DNA of 37,503 nucleotides from UBA1359 sp035411265 (GTDB lineage: Bacteria > Patescibacteriota > Patescibacteriia > Patescibacteriales > Patescibacteriaceae): assembly GCA_035411265.1 (NCBI GenBank), contig DAONSQ010000004.1, forward strand, positions 1 to 37,503, written 5' to 3'. Shown here one piece after another: positions 16,174-24,255 of this stretch. The translations under genes were made by a program, and so were the position numbers. The notes under the pieces were generated by a model, which did not search any database, was not told the DNA's origin, and saw nothing but the letters and a program-made list of their open reading frames with translations. Positions within the stretch are counted from its first letter, which is position 1; the number at the start of each line of letters is the position of its first letter.

Positions 16174-18297
16174 TTAATTAAAATATTGTTTACTTAAATT
16201 AAGTGGACTAGCTTTAATTCCACCTAGAAAAGCTTGATTGTAAGCATACCACGATTCACGAAGCTCACCTAAAGCATTAAACGCTCTAACCTGTGGAGCA
16301 CCACCAGTTCCAGCAGCGGCGATAATTTCCGGTAAACCATCATTATTCAAATCACTCATGCTAACTGAAAAACCTAATTGAAAATTATTATTAAAGGCTA
16401 AAAAAGAATTAACTCGCCGACCAGTACTTCTAAAAACTCTAACCTCCGGCAATCGACCAGCTCCTGGAGCTACAATTATTTCAGCTTGATTGGCTTTGGC
16501 ACCATAATCAATATTACCAACCGCTACTTGAACGCCGCCGCGAAAACTATTTTCATACGCCATAAACTGTCCCTTGAGCCTACCTTGACCACTAAAGATA
16601 CGAACATGCGGACCGCCAGTTGAGCCGGCTCCGGTCACAATTTCATCTACACCATCACCATCAGTATCGCCAACCGCCAAGTTGACTCCACCACGAAAAC
16701 CAGCAGCATAGGGCTTGAACTTATTTTTAAGAATGCCCTGAGCACTAAAAACTCTAACTTCGCTATTTACACCTGATCCAGTGGCCACAATAATCTCTCC
16801 AGCTTTATCACTATCAACATTACCGACAGCCACCCGAAGACCAGCCGTAAAACTCTTATCCCAAGCAATAAACTGACCAACTAACTTACCCTTATAATTA
16901 AAAATCTTAACCGCTGATTGGCCGCCTTTATCTGGTACGGCAACAATTTCTGGCGAACCGTCGTTGTCCAAATCACCACTAGCCACATTAATGCCGGCTG
17001 GAAAATTAATACCAAAAGCATAAAATTCACTGATTTTTTTACCCTTAGCATCTAAAATTTTAATCGGCTGACTGCTCGAAGTTGTTGATACCACTATCGG
17101 CGCTACTATAATTCGACTAACTTTATCATTAAGCTGTAAAGAAACATCGTTAATCGCTGAGGCCACATTAAGTCGTCCCCGCCCCATTTGACCTAAATAT
17201 TCCATATTCAGCCGAGCAATATCATCGGCATTATTGAGTAACGTTCTAACTATCTGTTCGCGTTTTAACCCAGGGTTTTGCTGAAGTAGCAAAGCCACTG
17301 CCCCGCTAACCATCGGTACAGAAACCGAAGTCCCCGACCAATAACCATCATAATATTTATCAAAAGCTTGGCCATCAATCTGCTGATTGGGCGCATAAAC
17401 TACAGTACTATAAACGCTAACTCCGGGAGCCGCAATATCAACGCAGCGTGAACCATAACTAGAAAAATTAGTCTTTTGATCTAGAGCATCAGTTGAAGCT
17501 ACGCCAATTACCATATTTTTATCACCATCATGACAAGCTGGATACATTGCCAACTTATCAAGCGAATGACCATAACCACCAGACTCCTCATTGCCAGCCG
17601 CAGCTACTACAATTACTCCCGCCCTATAGGCTCTTTCAATTGCTTCCGCTAAACTTTGACTATAACCGTAACCAACAAAACTTAAATTGATAATATCAGC
17701 TCCATTATTAACAGCATAGTCAATCGCCTGAATAATTCTAAAAGTATTACCAATCCCCTTATCGTCTAAAGCTTTCAGCGGCATAATTTTGGCTCGCCAA
17801 GTAACACCAGCCACACCAGCCGCATTATTGCCAGCCGCGGCGGCTACGCCAGCCACAATTGTACCGTGATGGATACCATCCTCAGTAAAACCAGCTGTAA
17901 ACTTGGGATTAGGATCAGCCACATTATTAACAAAATCCCAACCATTAACATCATCAATAAAACCATTACCATCATCATCTTTTCGATTATTCGGAATTTC
18001 TCGTTGATTGCGCCAAATATTATCCTTTAAATCTGGATGGTTGGTCTGAACACCAGAATCAATAATGGCGATTGTAATATCTGGGCTTTCTCGCCTTTCA
18101 TCCCAAGCTGTTTCGGCTTTTATTTTCTGCAAATACCATTGATTGCTGTAAGCACTATCTGACGGTGACAAAGCTGCCTTAAAAGAACCTTGAATAGTAA
18201 AAAAATCCTCGGCTGCCCAAGTTATTGGACAAAAAACAAAGAAACCGATAGAGCTTATCAGCACCAAAAGCTTTATTTTTAAACAATTTCTAAACAT
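16174..18297 (-). CDS. Secreted S8 subtilisin-like protease with C-terminal FG-GAP-type repeats
   Basis: 707 residues. A signal peptide spans about 1-28 (hydrophobic core and Ala-Ala near the cleavage site). The S8 domain spans roughly 70-385 with a full triad: Asp80 in IAIIDSGVQ, His144 in HHGTIVAG and Ser324 in SGTSVSVPM, plus oxyanion Asn236. The region 400-705 is made of about six ~48-residue repeats with the pattern 'V-x-x-G-(D/N)-x-D-x-D-G-x-x-E-I-(I/V)', as in FG-GAP/VCBS beta-propeller blades. There is no obvious sortase or membrane anchor at the C-terminus. It is encoded inside the glycan operon, overlapping the upstream GT4 stop by 8 bp. It probably processes or matures surface proteins; the substrate is unknown. 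Confidence 0.93.
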   Translation of the reverse strand: MFRNCLKIKLLVLISSIGFFVFCPITWAAEDFFTIQGSFKAALSPSDSAYSNQWYLQKIKAETAWDERRESPDITIAIIDSGVQTNHPDLKDNIWRNQREIPNNRKDDDGNGFIDDVNGWDFVNNVADPNPKFTAGFTEDGIHHGTIVAGVAAAAGNNAAGVAGVTWRAKIMPLKALDDKGIGNTFRIIQAIDYAVNNGADIINLSFVGYGYSQSLAEAIERAYRAGVIVVAAAGNEESGGYGHSLDKLAMYPACHDGDKNMVIGVASTDALDQKTNFSSYGSRCVDIAAPGVSVYSTVVYAPNQQIDGQAFDKYYDGYWSGTSVSVPMVSGAVALLLQQNPGLKREQIVRTLLNNADDIARLNMEYLGQMGRGRLNVASAINDVSLQLNDKVSRIIVAPIVVSTTSSSQPIKILDAKGKKISEFYAFGINFPAGINVASGDLDNDGSPEIVAVPDKGGQSAVKIFNYKGKLVGQFIAWDKSFTAGLRVAVGNVDSDKAGEIIVATGSGVNSEVRVFSAQGILKNKFKPYAAGFRGGVNLAVGDTDGDGVDEIVTGAGSTGGPHVRIFSGQGRLKGQFMAYENSFRGGVQVAVGNIDYGAKANQAEIIVAPGAGRLPEVRVFRSTGRRVNSFLAFNNNFQLGFSVSMSDLNNDGLPEIIAAAGTGGAPQVRAFNALGELRESWYAYNQAFLGGIKASPLNLSKQYFN

Positions 18298-19429
18298 TAG
18301 CCTGTTCTAAAATTCTTAAGGTTTCTCGAGCTGCTTTTTGCCAACTAAAATTATTAGCGCGAACTAACCCAGCCTTGACTAAATTATAGCGTAAATCTTG
18401 ATTATTAACTATCTCCGCCATTTTTTCGGCTAACTCATTAGAGCTTGTTGGTTCAAAATAAAGACCAGCCTCCATGACAATTTCAGGTAACGATCCGGCC
18501 TTGGCCGCAATTATCGGCGCTCCAGAGGCCATAGCTTGAATCAACGGCATACCAAAACCTTCATACCAAGACGGCATAATAAAGCCAAGTGAACCCCGTA
18601 ACAAGGCTGGCAGATCTTCTTCTGGAGTCCAGCCCAATTCTTTAACTCGACCCTGCAAAACCGGATCAACCAACAAATCATTCATTTCGTTCATTGCAAG
18701 AATATCCCGACCTCGCTTGCCAACCAAAACTAATTCGACTTGGCTGCCAGAATCCATCTGACAATACTGCCGAAAACCATTTAAGAGGCCAACAATATTT
18801 TTCTTACTCTCCAGTCGGCCAATATATAGAAAATAAGGTTTTTGTAAACCATGTCGGCTTAAAATTTCTTGATCATTGGATTTCTTTTCTTGATTATACA
18901 AAGATTGATCAAAACCATGGTAAATCACCTCAACTGTTTTATTTTGAGCTATTGGAAAATACTTGATTAATTCTTGTTTAGTAAATTCAGAAACCACAAT
19001 CAATTTATCAGCACCACGAATAGCCTCCTTAGTTGACCATTCCAAATACTTTCGAGCGGCTGTCTGATAAAGCTCACTGTAAGCCATAAAGCCGACATCA
19101 TGGATAGTATTAACTAATTTAGCTCTAGAAAATAAAGGCAAAACATGAGAAGGCACAAATAAAATCTGTGGCGGGAAAAACATCATTTCCAAAGTTAATC
19201 GTCCCAAAGTCCAAAAACGCTTAAACGGCCAAGCTAAAACTTTTAACCTAACATTTTGATATCTATCCGCTAACTCAATAAATTCCTGATCAAAGGCCTG
19301 ATCGCTATACAAAACATACTGATTTTGACGATCAAGTTCGATCAGATTCTTGATAATATGGTAAGCATACCACTCGGTGCCGGTTTTTTGCTGACGATTG
19401 GCGCGAGAAGCATCAATACCGATTAGCAT
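18290..19429 (-). CDS. Glycosyltransferase family 4
   Basis: 379 residues. It starts IGIDASRANRQQKTGTEWY, the family's acceptor-side loop, and its C-terminal domain has FLYIGRLESKKNI then YEGFGMPLIQAMASGAPIIAAKAGSLPEIV. The second glutamate of the usual E-x7-E motif is replaced by glutamine (EGFGMPLIQ); the first glutamate is kept. The rest of the nucleotide-binding region looks intact, so an active enzyme is still likely. It starts one base after the mreB stop and overlaps the subtilase start by 8 bp. Confidence 0.9.
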   Translation of the reverse strand: MLIGIDASRANRQQKTGTEWYAYHIIKNLIELDRQNQYVLYSDQAFDQEFIELADRYQNVRLKVLAWPFKRFWTLGRLTLEMMFFPPQILFVPSHVLPLFSRAKLVNTIHDVGFMAYSELYQTAARKYLEWSTKEAIRGADKLIVVSEFTKQELIKYFPIAQNKTVEVIYHGFDQSLYNQEKKSNDQEILSRHGLQKPYFLYIGRLESKKNIVGLLNGFRQYCQMDSGSQVELVLVGKRGRDILAMNEMNDLLVDPVLQGRVKELGWTPEEDLPALLRGSLGFIMPSWYEGFGMPLIQAMASGAPIIAAKAGSLPEIVMEAGLYFEPTSSNELAEKMAEIVNNQDLRYNLVKAGLVRANNFSWQKAARETLRILEQANV

Positions 19430-19430
19430 A

Positions 19431-20438
19431 TTAGCGAGTTGCGAAAATTGATCGCTTATAACTATCCAAATTTTCTAAAGCAATGCCAGTACCCTTAACC
19501 ACACAAGTCTTGGGATCTTCAGCCATAAAGACGGGCACATCAGTCGTGCGGGAAAGAAGCTGATCTAGATTACGTAAAAGCGAAGTGCCACCGCTTAAGA
19601 CAATACCTTTTTCCATAATATCGGAGGCTAGTTCCGGTGGAGTTTCGCGCAAAATACTTTTGGCTGCACCAATGATTGCCTCAAGTTCATGCTGGATAGC
19701 CTCAGTAACATCATCAGAAGTCACGGTAATCGTTTTTGGCAGACCAGTCAGGATATCGCGGCCTTTGATATCGATTGATAATTTTTCTGTTAAATAAAGG
19801 GCGCTGCCAACACCAATCTTGATTTCCTCAGCCGTACGCTCACCAATCGCTAGATTATATTTACGACGAATATATTCAATAATCGACAAATCAATCTTAT
19901 TGCCGCCAACCCTAACTGAAGTCGCCGTTACCACGCCACCCAAAGAAATCACGGCCATTTCAGCTGTTCCGCCACCGATATCGATAATCATATGGCCGGA
20001 AGCTGACCCAACAGCAATGTCAGCCCCGATAGCGGCCGCTACCGGTTCCTTAATCAGATATGCCGCCTTGGCCCCTGCCCCTAAGGTCGCATCAATTACG
20101 GCCCGGCGTTCAGTCGATGTAATACCAGCCGGTACGGCTACCATAACTTCAGGTCGAAATAAACGAATACCGCCCAAAGCTTTATTAATAAAATAACGGA
20201 TCATCACCTCGGTAGTATGATAATCAGCAATAACCCCGTCTTTTAAAGGTTTAACCGCAATAATAGTGTCTGGTGTTCGGCCGACCATGTCTTTGGCTTC
20301 ATTGCCAACTGCTAAAATTTTCTTATCAGTCATAGAAACCGCCACTACACTCGACTCATTAACAACAATACCCTTTTTCGGTAAATGAACCAGGGTGTAA
20401 GTGGTGCCCAAATCAATAGCAATACGATTAATAAACAT
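19431..20438 (-). CDS. mreB: Rod shape-determining actin homologue MreB
   Basis: 335 residues, normal MreB length. The phosphate-1 loop is IAIDLGTTYTLVHL, the phosphate-2 loop is MIIDIGGGTAEMAVI, and the adenosine motif is GIVLSGGTSLLRNLD. An EPVAAAIGA connector is also present. MreB filaments organise elongation-phase peptidoglycan synthesis. The gene has a higher G+C content (about 55% in places) than the surrounding operon, as expected for a strongly expressed gene. It is the first gene of the glycan operon, behind a clear promoter (20493-20520). The mreC, mreD and rodA genes that often follow are not adjacent. Confidence 0.97.
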   Translation of the reverse strand: MFINRIAIDLGTTYTLVHLPKKGIVVNESSVVAVSMTDKKILAVGNEAKDMVGRTPDTIIAVKPLKDGVIADYHTTEVMIRYFINKALGGIRLFRPEVMVAVPAGITSTERRAVIDATLGAGAKAAYLIKEPVAAAIGADIAVGSASGHMIIDIGGGTAEMAVISLGGVVTATSVRVGGNKIDLSIIEYIRRKYNLAIGERTAEEIKIGVGSALYLTEKLSIDIKGRDILTGLPKTITVTSDDVTEAIQHELEAIIGAAKSILRETPPELASDIMEKGIVLSGGTSLLRNLDQLLSRTTDVPVFMAEDPKTCVVKGTGIALENLDSYKRSIFATR

Positions 20439-20492
20439 GTGAGGAAATACTACAAGTAAAACAAATTCAAAAAAGCCTTAAAGCCTAGCTGT

Positions 20493-20520
20493 AGTATAGC
20501 AGACAGGCTTAAAAAATCAA
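20493..20520 (-). promoter_or_regulatory. Predicted sigma70-type promoter for the mreB operon
   Basis: On the minus strand, TTGATT (20520-20515) and TATACT (20498-20493) are separated by 16 bp, with TG one base before the -10 box (extended -10). The start point would be near 20486, giving a leader of about 48 nt. AAGCCT/AGGCTT repeats surround the -10 box: AGGCTT at 20505-20510, AAGCCT at 20481-20486 and again at 20473-20478. This is a visual match only. Confidence 0.7.
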
Positions 20521-20547
20521 TGGAAAAAGGCTATTTTTTAGGCAAAG

Positions 20548-20582
20548 AAAAAAGCCAGCCGCGGGTTAGCGCAACTGGCTTT
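20548..20582 (-). terminator. Rho-independent terminator after the DHH-like gene
   Basis: The minus strand has an 8-bp perfect stem AAAGCCAG/CTGGCTTT (20582-20575 with 20558-20551). The loop can form an inner CGC/GCG pair, and a T-run (TTTTTT, the last three within the stem arm plus 20550-20548) follows. It starts 17 bp after the gene's stop at 20599 and isolates it from the mreB promoter just downstream. Confidence 0.85.
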
Positions 20583-20598
20583 AAAGTTGGGTTAAAAA

Positions 20599-21648
20599 TT
20601 ATTTAATCGTCGCCAGCGCTGGCAAGACGACTGTCTGCCACTGGTCTTGATTACAATACATCAGAAACGGCGTATTGCAGATCAAGCCAGCTTCCGGTGA
20701 CGAAACAAATCCAGCTGGTAAGAGCTGTTTAAAATCAACACCCTCAACACCTTTTTTTAAGGCGATCGAGTATTGTTTACCAAACAACTTACCGATAGCT
20801 CCGCCTTTTTGAACCGTAACAACGATTTCGCAACCGTCATTAGCTTCAACTAGGCGAGACAAGGTGGCAGTATCGTACTTACCAAAATTGGTAACATCGA
20901 CCAGCCACATTTTAGAGGTAAATTGCTCAGCGGTCTGGGCAATTTTACCAGCCTCAGCCACCTGGGCTTCATATTCTTCAATAGAAGCCTCAATAAACTG
21001 CTCCGCTTCCGGATCGCCAGTAATATAGTCTATAAATCTTTCGAAGACTGACTGGCGGTTGTGCTCATTGACTGTAGCAAACACTTGGTGCAGCTTCCAG
21101 CCAATTCGACTGAGACTATTAATAGTCCTTTGACTATGCGGGCCATCCAAAATAGCCGAGTCATGATCTAAGGCATTGTAGACCAATCCCCGAGCCTTCA
21201 AGGTGGCAGTTAGCCCATCAGGATCGGCGTCAGCAATAATTAAAAAACTCTCAGCTGGAAACTCACCTTCCTCGATGATAGCTGAACAAGCTGGAGTGGT
21301 CTTACGGTCAACAATGGTCGCCTTTTTGCCCAACAGCTCTTGAATCGCTTCGGCGCTTTTAATAATCTCTGCGTCACGAGGCGATTTGACCTCAGTGACG
21401 GCATGATGGTCTTTCAAAAAGACCTGGAACCTCAATTGACGGACCGCGAAATCAATCGCTAATTGGAGCGATTGGCAACACGGAGTGTCCAAAAAAGCAA
21501 CTCGGCAATAACCTTGAGCCGCTTTTCAATCTAAAAAAAACATCACTTTTTCCAGATCGTTATCGTTCAAGATTTTTGTAAACAAAACTTTTGAACGATT
21601 AGCAACTGCAACACCTTCATTTCCGCTGGTCATAACTACTTTTTCCAT
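20599..21648 (-). CDS. DHH-phosphoesterase-like protein with an in-frame TGA at codon 41
   Basis: The ATG at 21648 has the best ribosome-binding site in the window (GGGAGG, then six A's). The frame runs 40 codons to a TGA (21528-21526), then continues in the same frame for 308 sense codons to a normal stop. Without readthrough, the only downstream start is a TTG at 21492, which lacks a ribosome-binding site and would remove the N-terminal motif region. Family signs are weak but consistent: KDHH (80-82), TTPACSAIIEEG, ADADPDG (139-145) and a C-terminal glycine-rich DHHA1-like segment ending YSIALKKG. A DHH-type phosphodiesterase or nanoRNase is inferred, with RecJ-like or other hydrolases as alternatives. 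G+C (~46%) is higher than the mur genes beside it. Selenocysteine, Trp/Gly misreading, a nonsense mutation and an assembly error are all possible. Confidence 0.6.
21493..21526 (-). other. Hairpin directly after the in-frame UGA (SECIS-like position)
   Basis: Beginning with the A of the UGA, AAAAGCGGCTC (21526-21516) pairs with GAGTTGCTTTT (21503-21493). This gives 11 continuous pairs, two of them G-U, around a 12-base loop AAGGTTATTGCC that could close further by GG/CC. A bacterial SECIS element also sits immediately 3' of its UGA. However, the usual G in the first two apical-loop bases is not obvious here, so this is a structural observation and not a SECIS call. Confidence 0.5.
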
Positions 21649-21756
21649 TTTTTTCCTCCCCTGACTATCTTTAACGTCCGGTCAGTACGGATCCCTTATT
21701 TAGTCCCTCTAGAGACTTCTTTTGTTTTTGTTAATGAACAAACCTCTTTTCACAAA
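21649..21756 (-). promoter_or_regulatory. Structured 5' leader of the DHH-like gene
   Basis: About 108 untranslated bases separate the predicted start point (near 21756) from the ATG, unusually long for this compact genome. Two hairpins can be drawn. One is AGTCTC-TAGA-GGGACT (21717-21702). The other is CTGAC/GTCAG (21685-21681 with 21665-21661), whose 3' arm directly abuts the GGGAGG ribosome-binding site (21660-21655). No known riboswitch class was recognised. Confidence 0.45.
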
Positions 21757-21762
21757 CATCGC

Positions 21763-21791
21763 ACTATATCATACTTTTTTATAATTGTCAA
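21763..21791 (-). promoter_or_regulatory. Strong sigma70-type promoter for the DHH-like gene
   Basis: On the minus strand, TTGACA (21791-21786) and TATAGT (21768-21763) are separated by exactly 17 bp, with an extended -10 TG at the expected position (TGATATAGT). The -35 is a perfect consensus. The promoter lies immediately after the murB terminator. Confidence 0.85.
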
Positions 21792-21795
21792 GAAC

Positions 21796-21820
21796 AAAAC
21801 AACCGCTCAAAGCGGTTGTT
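21796..21820 (-). terminator. Rho-independent terminator of the cell-wall operon after murB
   Basis: A perfect 10-bp stem AACAACCGCT/AGCGGTTGTT (21820-21811 with 21807-21798) with a three-base loop, followed on the minus strand by a short TTTT-G-TT tract. It lies about 30 bp after the murB stop. Confidence 0.8.
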
Positions 21821-21850
21821 ACTGGATTATATTATTTTTGTATCTTATCT

Positions 21851-22798
21851 TTATGGCCAAAAAGCCACTTCCAAAATCAGCTCCAGCTTGTATTTTTGCC
21901 TAACTTCAGCCTGAACCTTCTCAATTAGAGTTCGCATTTCTTTAGCAGTCGCCCCGCCATTATTGACTAAAAAATTAGAGTGCTGCGGGCTAACTTGAGC
22001 TTTAGCAATAGCTAAACCCGAGAGTCCCGCTTGTTCAACAATAAAACCGGCCGGCACTTCACCTCGACCAGTCGCCTTAACCGCTTCGGCTTTAGCTAAT
22101 AGTTCCGGAGATTTAATGGCAACCTCGGTAACTAAAGCATTTTTAAAAATGCAGCCAGCACTTGGCAGCAGCGGATGCTTTTCACGACGATACTGGCGAT
22201 GACTTTCGGCTATAGCTTGCAATTCTTCTTTTTGCCCATTTTTTAAAGCAAAACTGACTGACCAAATTAATAATTCTGGCCGCTCTTTAAAAATACTGTG
22301 TCGATAGGCAAATTGGCATTCAGCCTGACTAAATTTTTCCAAAGTATTGGTTTTAAAATTATAAGCCACAACCTCGACTAAATTATCAGCTATCCAGCCG
22401 CCAAAAGCACCGGCATTACCACGAACTGCTCCACCAACCTGGCCAGGAATGCCAGCTGCCCATTCTAAGCCGGCTAAACCATTGTCAACAGCTTCATTAA
22501 CCAATCTAGATAAACTGCAACCAGCTCCCACTGTTATTTTTAAACCGTCAATTGTCGGATTTACTGCTGGCAAAGCAATCACCAGCCCCCCAACGCCTTC
22601 ATCAGCAATAAGTAAATTACTGCCACCACCCAAATAACGAACCACTAAATTATTGGCTCTAGTCCACTGCCAAACTTGATCTAGCTGCTGAAGCGATTCA
22701 ACCTGGACAAAATATTCTGCCGGCCCGCCAATCTGATAAGTAGTAAATGGAGCTAATCTAATTTTTTCTTGAATGAAGCTTGGCTTTTCCATGGTCAT
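21851..22798 (-). CDS. murB: UDP-N-acetylenolpyruvoylglucosamine reductase
   Basis: 315 residues. FAD-binding (type II-like) motifs are seen: PFTTYQIGGPAEYFV near the N-terminus, VVRYLGGGSNLLI, then GLEWAAGIPGQVGGAVRGNAGAFGG. The C-terminal region has the serine-containing KHPLLPSAGCIFKN, where the family's proton-donating Ser lies, and VSPQHSNFLVNNGGATA with the terminal catalytic glutamate region. It reduces UDP-GlcNAc-enolpyruvate to UDP-MurNAc in peptidoglycan precursor synthesis. It is the last gene of the LDT-isc-mur operon, 4 bp after murC, and is closed by a terminator. M1 or M3 may be the start. Confidence 0.96.
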   Translation of the reverse strand: MTMEKPSFIQEKIRLAPFTTYQIGGPAEYFVQVESLQQLDQVWQWTRANNLVVRYLGGGSNLLIADEGVGGLVIALPAVNPTIDGLKITVGAGCSLSRLVNEAVDNGLAGLEWAAGIPGQVGGAVRGNAGAFGGWIADNLVEVVAYNFKTNTLEKFSQAECQFAYRHSIFKERPELLIWSVSFALKNGQKEELQAIAESHRQYRREKHPLLPSAGCIFKNALVTEVAIKSPELLAKAEAVKATGRGEVPAGFIVEQAGLSGLAIAKAQVSPQHSNFLVNNGGATAKEMRTLIEKVQAEVRQKYKLELILEVAFWP

Positions 22799-22802
22799 AA
22801 AG

Positions 22803-24251
22803 CTATTTTTTACCTAATAATTCTTGGCCGGCGCGAAAAATATCACCGGCCCCCATCAAAACTACGACTTGTTCGTCATTAATTGTCTGACGCAAAAATG
22901 TGATTAAACTATCTAAACTATCGAAATAATCAACTTTCCCCTCTTTACCATCATCTTTTCGACTAATAATTATTCTATCAGCTAATTCTTGTCCGGAAAT
23001 ACCACCTTCTACCTCGCGGGCTGACCCATAAATCTTTAAGATACCCACTTCATCGGCTTCATTAAAGCTAGCAGCAAAATCATCAAACAAGGCAATGGTT
23101 CGGCTAAAAGTATGCGGATGAAAAAAAATACGCAGCTTCTTGTCAGGATAACGCTCTTTCAAGGCTTTGAGACTAGCCTTGATTTCAGTGGGATGATGAG
23201 CATAATCATCAATAATATCAGCTCCCTGAAATTGACCCAAAATTTCTAAACGTCGAGCAGTTCCATTAAAAGCAGCTATACCTTCACGAATCTTATAGAG
23301 CGGCAACCCCAATTCAACACTGGCCGCTAAAACTGCCAAAGCATTACTAACATTATGTTTGCCAGGCAAGCTAGCGCTAAAATCACCCAAATCACCAGCA
23401 TTAGTTATTGCTATGCGGCTTAATTTTTCATCTTCAGTCTCATCATCCAAATCAACACCCATTTTAACTTTAAAATACTGACGGCCATTAGCTTGATGCA
23501 GTCCATAAGCAACATAATCAGCAGCAGTATCAATGGCGTAGCTAATTATTCGTCCTCGACAGTGAACTGGCGCAATCTTTCTGATTATCGGATCATCGTA
23601 ATTGGCAATCAAATAGCCATCGGTTGGTATTTTGACAATAAAATCAATAAAGGCTTGCTGATAATCAGCTGGGGTTGGGTAAAAATCAACATGATCATAA
23701 TCAATGTTATTAAGCACTACCATCTTTGGCTGAAAATAGCGCAGCTTATTTTGATATTCATCAGCCTCAATTACCATAATACTGGAACTACCAATCAAGC
23801 TAGCGCCAGCGAATTGCGGTACTCTAGAACCAACCAAAACATTCGGCTTTAAATCGCCATTCCATAAAGTAAAACCGAGCCAAGCTGAGGTTGTGGTTTT
23901 GCCATGTGAGCCAGCTACTGCCACCCCGTAATATTGGCCAAAGATTTGTCCAAGCGCTTCAGCATAAGTCAAAGTCGGCTTATTTTCTAAAGCCCAAGCC
24001 ACTTCTAGATTATCGCCATTATAAGCAGTTGAATAAATAATTAGTTCAGCTTCTTCCAGTGTCCGATTAAGCGCAAAACCACTATTTACTTTAATTTTAT
24101 TATCTTTAAGCACTTGATCAGTCATAAAAGTTTCAGCCACATCACTACCACTGACCAAGTAGCCGCGATTCTTTAAAAATTGAGCTAGCATCGTCATGCC
24201 AACCCCCTTAATTCCAATAAAGTAAATATTTTTTACTGCTGACCAATCCAT
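22803..24251 (-). CDS. murC: UDP-N-acetylmuramate--L-alanine ligase
   Basis: 482 residues from the ATG at 24251. The longest frame begins 17 codons earlier, at 24302, but that part overlaps murG and precedes the conserved IYFIGIKGVGM start of MurC. Motifs are the N-terminal Rossmann glycine loop GIKGVGM, the ATP loop AGSHGKTTTSAW (about 113-124), the central PTPADYQQAF and DIIDDYAHHPTEI segments, and the C-terminal FHPHTFSRT. It adds L-Ala to UDP-MurNAc in the cytoplasm. It starts 4 bp after the murG stop and ends 4 bp before murB. MurD, MurE and MurF are not in this window. Confidence 0.97.
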   Translation of the reverse strand: MDWSAVKNIYFIGIKGVGMTMLAQFLKNRGYLVSGSDVAETFMTDQVLKDNKIKVNSGFALNRTLEEAELIIYSTAYNGDNLEVAWALENKPTLTYAEALGQIFGQYYGVAVAGSHGKTTTSAWLGFTLWNGDLKPNVLVGSRVPQFAGASLIGSSSIMVIEADEYQNKLRYFQPKMVVLNNIDYDHVDFYPTPADYQQAFIDFIVKIPTDGYLIANYDDPIIRKIAPVHCRGRIISYAIDTAADYVAYGLHQANGRQYFKVKMGVDLDDETEDEKLSRIAITNAGDLGDFSASLPGKHNVSNALAVLAASVELGLPLYKIREGIAAFNGTARRLEILGQFQGADIIDDYAHHPTEIKASLKALKERYPDKKLRIFFHPHTFSRTIALFDDFAASFNEADEVGILKIYGSAREVEGGISGQELADRIIISRKDDGKEGKVDYFDSLDSLITFLRQTINDEQVVVLMGAGDIFRAGQELLGKK

Positions 24252-24255
24252 ATAA

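Noticed and set aside
21526..21545. A -1 frameshift at the T-run restoring the full DHH-like protein
   Set aside because: The frame before and after the TGA is the same, so a shift cannot join the two parts; it gives only a 26-residue tail before a stop.
20599..21648. Genome-wide UGA-to-Gly recoding, as in Gracilibacteria/Absconditabacteria
   Set aside because: At least three other genes (9848-11776, 12956-14113, ftsW) end properly at TGA with neighbours starting there, and no other conserved gene in the window contains an internal TGA.
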